DNA of 7,292 bases from Caldilinea sp. CFX5. Its GTDB lineage: Bacteria > Chloroflexota > Anaerolineae > Caldilineales > Caldilineaceae. The notes beneath the pieces are model-generated. The model was not told where the DNA came from. It made no database searches and was given only the letters and a program-made list of their open reading frames with translations. This document shows positions 6,398-7,292 of the stretch, one piece after another. Location: the NCBI GenBank assembly GCA_021405325.1, contig QWII01000189.1, forward strand, positions 1 through 7,292, in the 5' to 3' direction. Every line of letters begins with the position of its first letter. Positions within the stretch are counted from its first letter, which is position 1. Position numbers and translations under genes: made by a program.

Positions 6398-7156
6398 TTA
6401 ACGACCAAGATGACGGAGTTGGGAAGCATAGGGCGCTGGCAGGAGGAGTGGCTGTAACCACCGCAGTTTGTTGCCGCCGCCAGGCAAGTAGCGATAGAAC
6501 CATAGCAACCCGGCAATAATCGGGTGGGGCTGCAACCCCGTGACAGACTGTAACTCTACCGGCAGCAAACAACCCTGGAGAAGCTGTAACAGCCCGTAAC
6601 GAACTGGACCAACCGAATTTCGATAGGCAGCGTTGAGCCGGTCGGTCAAGGCCGAATGCGCATAATCAGCCAGTAGTTGTTGATGACGTTGCGCCTTGTA
6701 CTCTTCATAGGTGGTTGGGAGTCCGGTCAAGTGCATCGCGTGGCCAAGGGTGATCAAGGTGTTGAAGTGGATCTCACGGTCGGCGGCTGTCATCGGCCCA
6801 TAAACAATCGTGTGGGCGCGTTCGCCATAGTCGATCAAGAGGAACAGAACATCGCGGTAAGCCCAGTCAGGAATAGTCGTTTTGCGTGCGGTTTCCACTG
6901 CGTGATGAATGCGATTCACTTTATTCAGTGCCGCGTTCGCCTCATCATAGGAGCTAAAGAAGACATGCTGGGCATAACGGACTGTGTCAAAGAAGCGTCC
7001 GATGGGATCAGCAGGTAGGGCATTGGTGAAGAACAGCCAGTCCACCGCCTTGATCGCCGCAAATTCTGCCGCCCCGCCGGCAAAGATCAACAGAATGGCG
7101 TCAGGGCTACCCCAGATGCGCTGTAACGATGGGCAGGTAAATGGGTGAGATGACAC
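6398..7156 (-). CDS. MpaB/DUF2236-family protein (putative oxygenase)
   Basis: This 252-residue protein matches the family of ER-bound oxygenase MpaB and rubber oxygenase (DUF2236), whose studied members are fungal mycophenolate and bacterial latex-cleaving enzymes. An N-terminal substrate-pocket-like segment, FAGGAAEFAAIKAVDWLF (25-42), leads into the diagnostic stretch RFFDTVRYAQHVFFSSYDEA (54-73), then VNRIHHAVE (80-88). H84/H85 lie where the family's conserved His, a likely cofactor ligand, is expected. A second conserved block runs RDVLFLLIDYGERAHTIVYG (101-120) to GLPTTYEEYKA (145-155). No signal peptide or clear membrane helix is seen. The start is GTG 7156, supported by GAGG at 7167-7164 with a 7-base gap; the next Met is at residue 122, past the signature. 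It lies about 110 bases beyond a 5S rRNA with a strong terminator between. No obvious promoter is visible in that gap. Its substrate is unknown, and oxygenase activity is inferred from family only. Confidence 0.85.
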   Translation of the reverse strand: MSSHPFTCPSLQRIWGSPDAILLIFAGGAAEFAAIKAVDWLFFTNALPADPIGRFFDTVRYAQHVFFSSYDEANAALNKVNRIHHAVETARKTTIPDWAYRDVLFLLIDYGERAHTIVYGPMTAADREIHFNTLITLGHAMHLTGLPTTYEEYKAQRHQQLLADYAHSALTDRLNAAYRNSVGPVRYGLLQLLQGCLLPVELQSVTGLQPHPIIAGLLWFYRYLPGGGNKLRWLQPLLLPAPYASQLRHLGR

Positions 7157-7193
7157 GTGTACGCCTCACTACTTCTAACAAAAACCTGGGGAG

Positions 7194-7228
7194 AAAAGAA
7201 AAGACCAGACGCCTTGCGGTGCCTGGTC
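7194..7228 (-). terminator. rRNA operon terminator
   Basis: Minus-strand RNA from 7228 to 7203 forms GACCAGGCACC-GCAA-GGCGTCTGGTC: eleven positions of stem with one A-C mismatch and one G-U pair, capped by a GCAA (GNRA) tetraloop. It runs directly into UUUUCUUUU (7202-7194). It lies about 37 bases downstream of the 5S rRNA end, the expected place for the rRNA operon terminator. Confidence 0.92.
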
Positions 7229-7264
7229 GAATGAGTGCTATGTTGGGGGAGGATAGAAACGGGA

Positions 7265-7292
7265 GGTTGTTGGCAATGACCTACTCTCGCAT
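7265..7292 (-). rRNA. rrf: 5S rRNA, 3' end only
   Basis: The minus strand from the window edge reads ATGCGAGAGTAGGTCATTGC followed by CAACAAC. This matches the conserved 3' part of bacterial 5S rRNA (GCGAGAGTAGG...TGCC plus the terminal helix strand). Only the last 28 or so bases lie in the window. The exact 3' end (near 7265) is estimated from the usual length of the terminal helix. The orientation implies an rRNA operon entering from the right on the minus strand. Confidence 0.88.

Overview
The window reads as bacterial chromosomal DNA of moderately high GC. Five protein genes and the edge of an rRNA operon all lie on the minus strand. The mix (a GH95 glycosidase, a TMEM43-family membrane protein, an APH-type kinase, a DMT transporter, an MpaB/DUF2236 protein) and the look of the proteins suggest a Chloroflexota-like heterotroph. 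That assignment is an inference from general resemblance only, since no marker gene is complete here.

Layout in transcription order, from the right edge leftwards. Positions 7265-7292 hold the 3' end of a 5S rRNA, followed by a strong rRNA-operon terminator (7203-7228 plus U-tract). An MpaB/DUF2236-family gene (6398-7156, GTG start) follows, then an EamA/DMT transporter (5395-6318) with its own extended -10 promoter and a well-formed intrinsic terminator at 5256-5291. A probable two-gene operon comes next: a TMEM43-family membrane protein (4098-5204) and an APH-family kinase-like protein (3070-4083), separated by 14 nt. A repeat-bearing intergenic segment (2886-3069) carries a 17-bp inverted repeat. 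Last is a signal-less GH95 alpha-L-fucosidase/galactosidase (480-2885).

The left 479 bases contain no convincing gene but are rich in dyad symmetry. There is a REP-like nested palindrome at the very edge (1-74, perfect 29-bp arms), a 19-bp perfect inverted repeat (148-206), and a 24-bp perfect palindrome (311-334). The edge element shares its outer sequence with the interior of the 2954-3069 element, which suggests a dispersed repeat family in this genome.

The genes do not form one obvious pathway. They look like ordinary chromosomal genes in separate transcription units, with the TMEM43-kinase pair as the only clear operon. I found no defence system, CRISPR array, transposase or clearly new multi-gene system. 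The most interesting items are the repeat elements, the Thr at the GH95 specificity position, and the TMEM43-kinase pairing.
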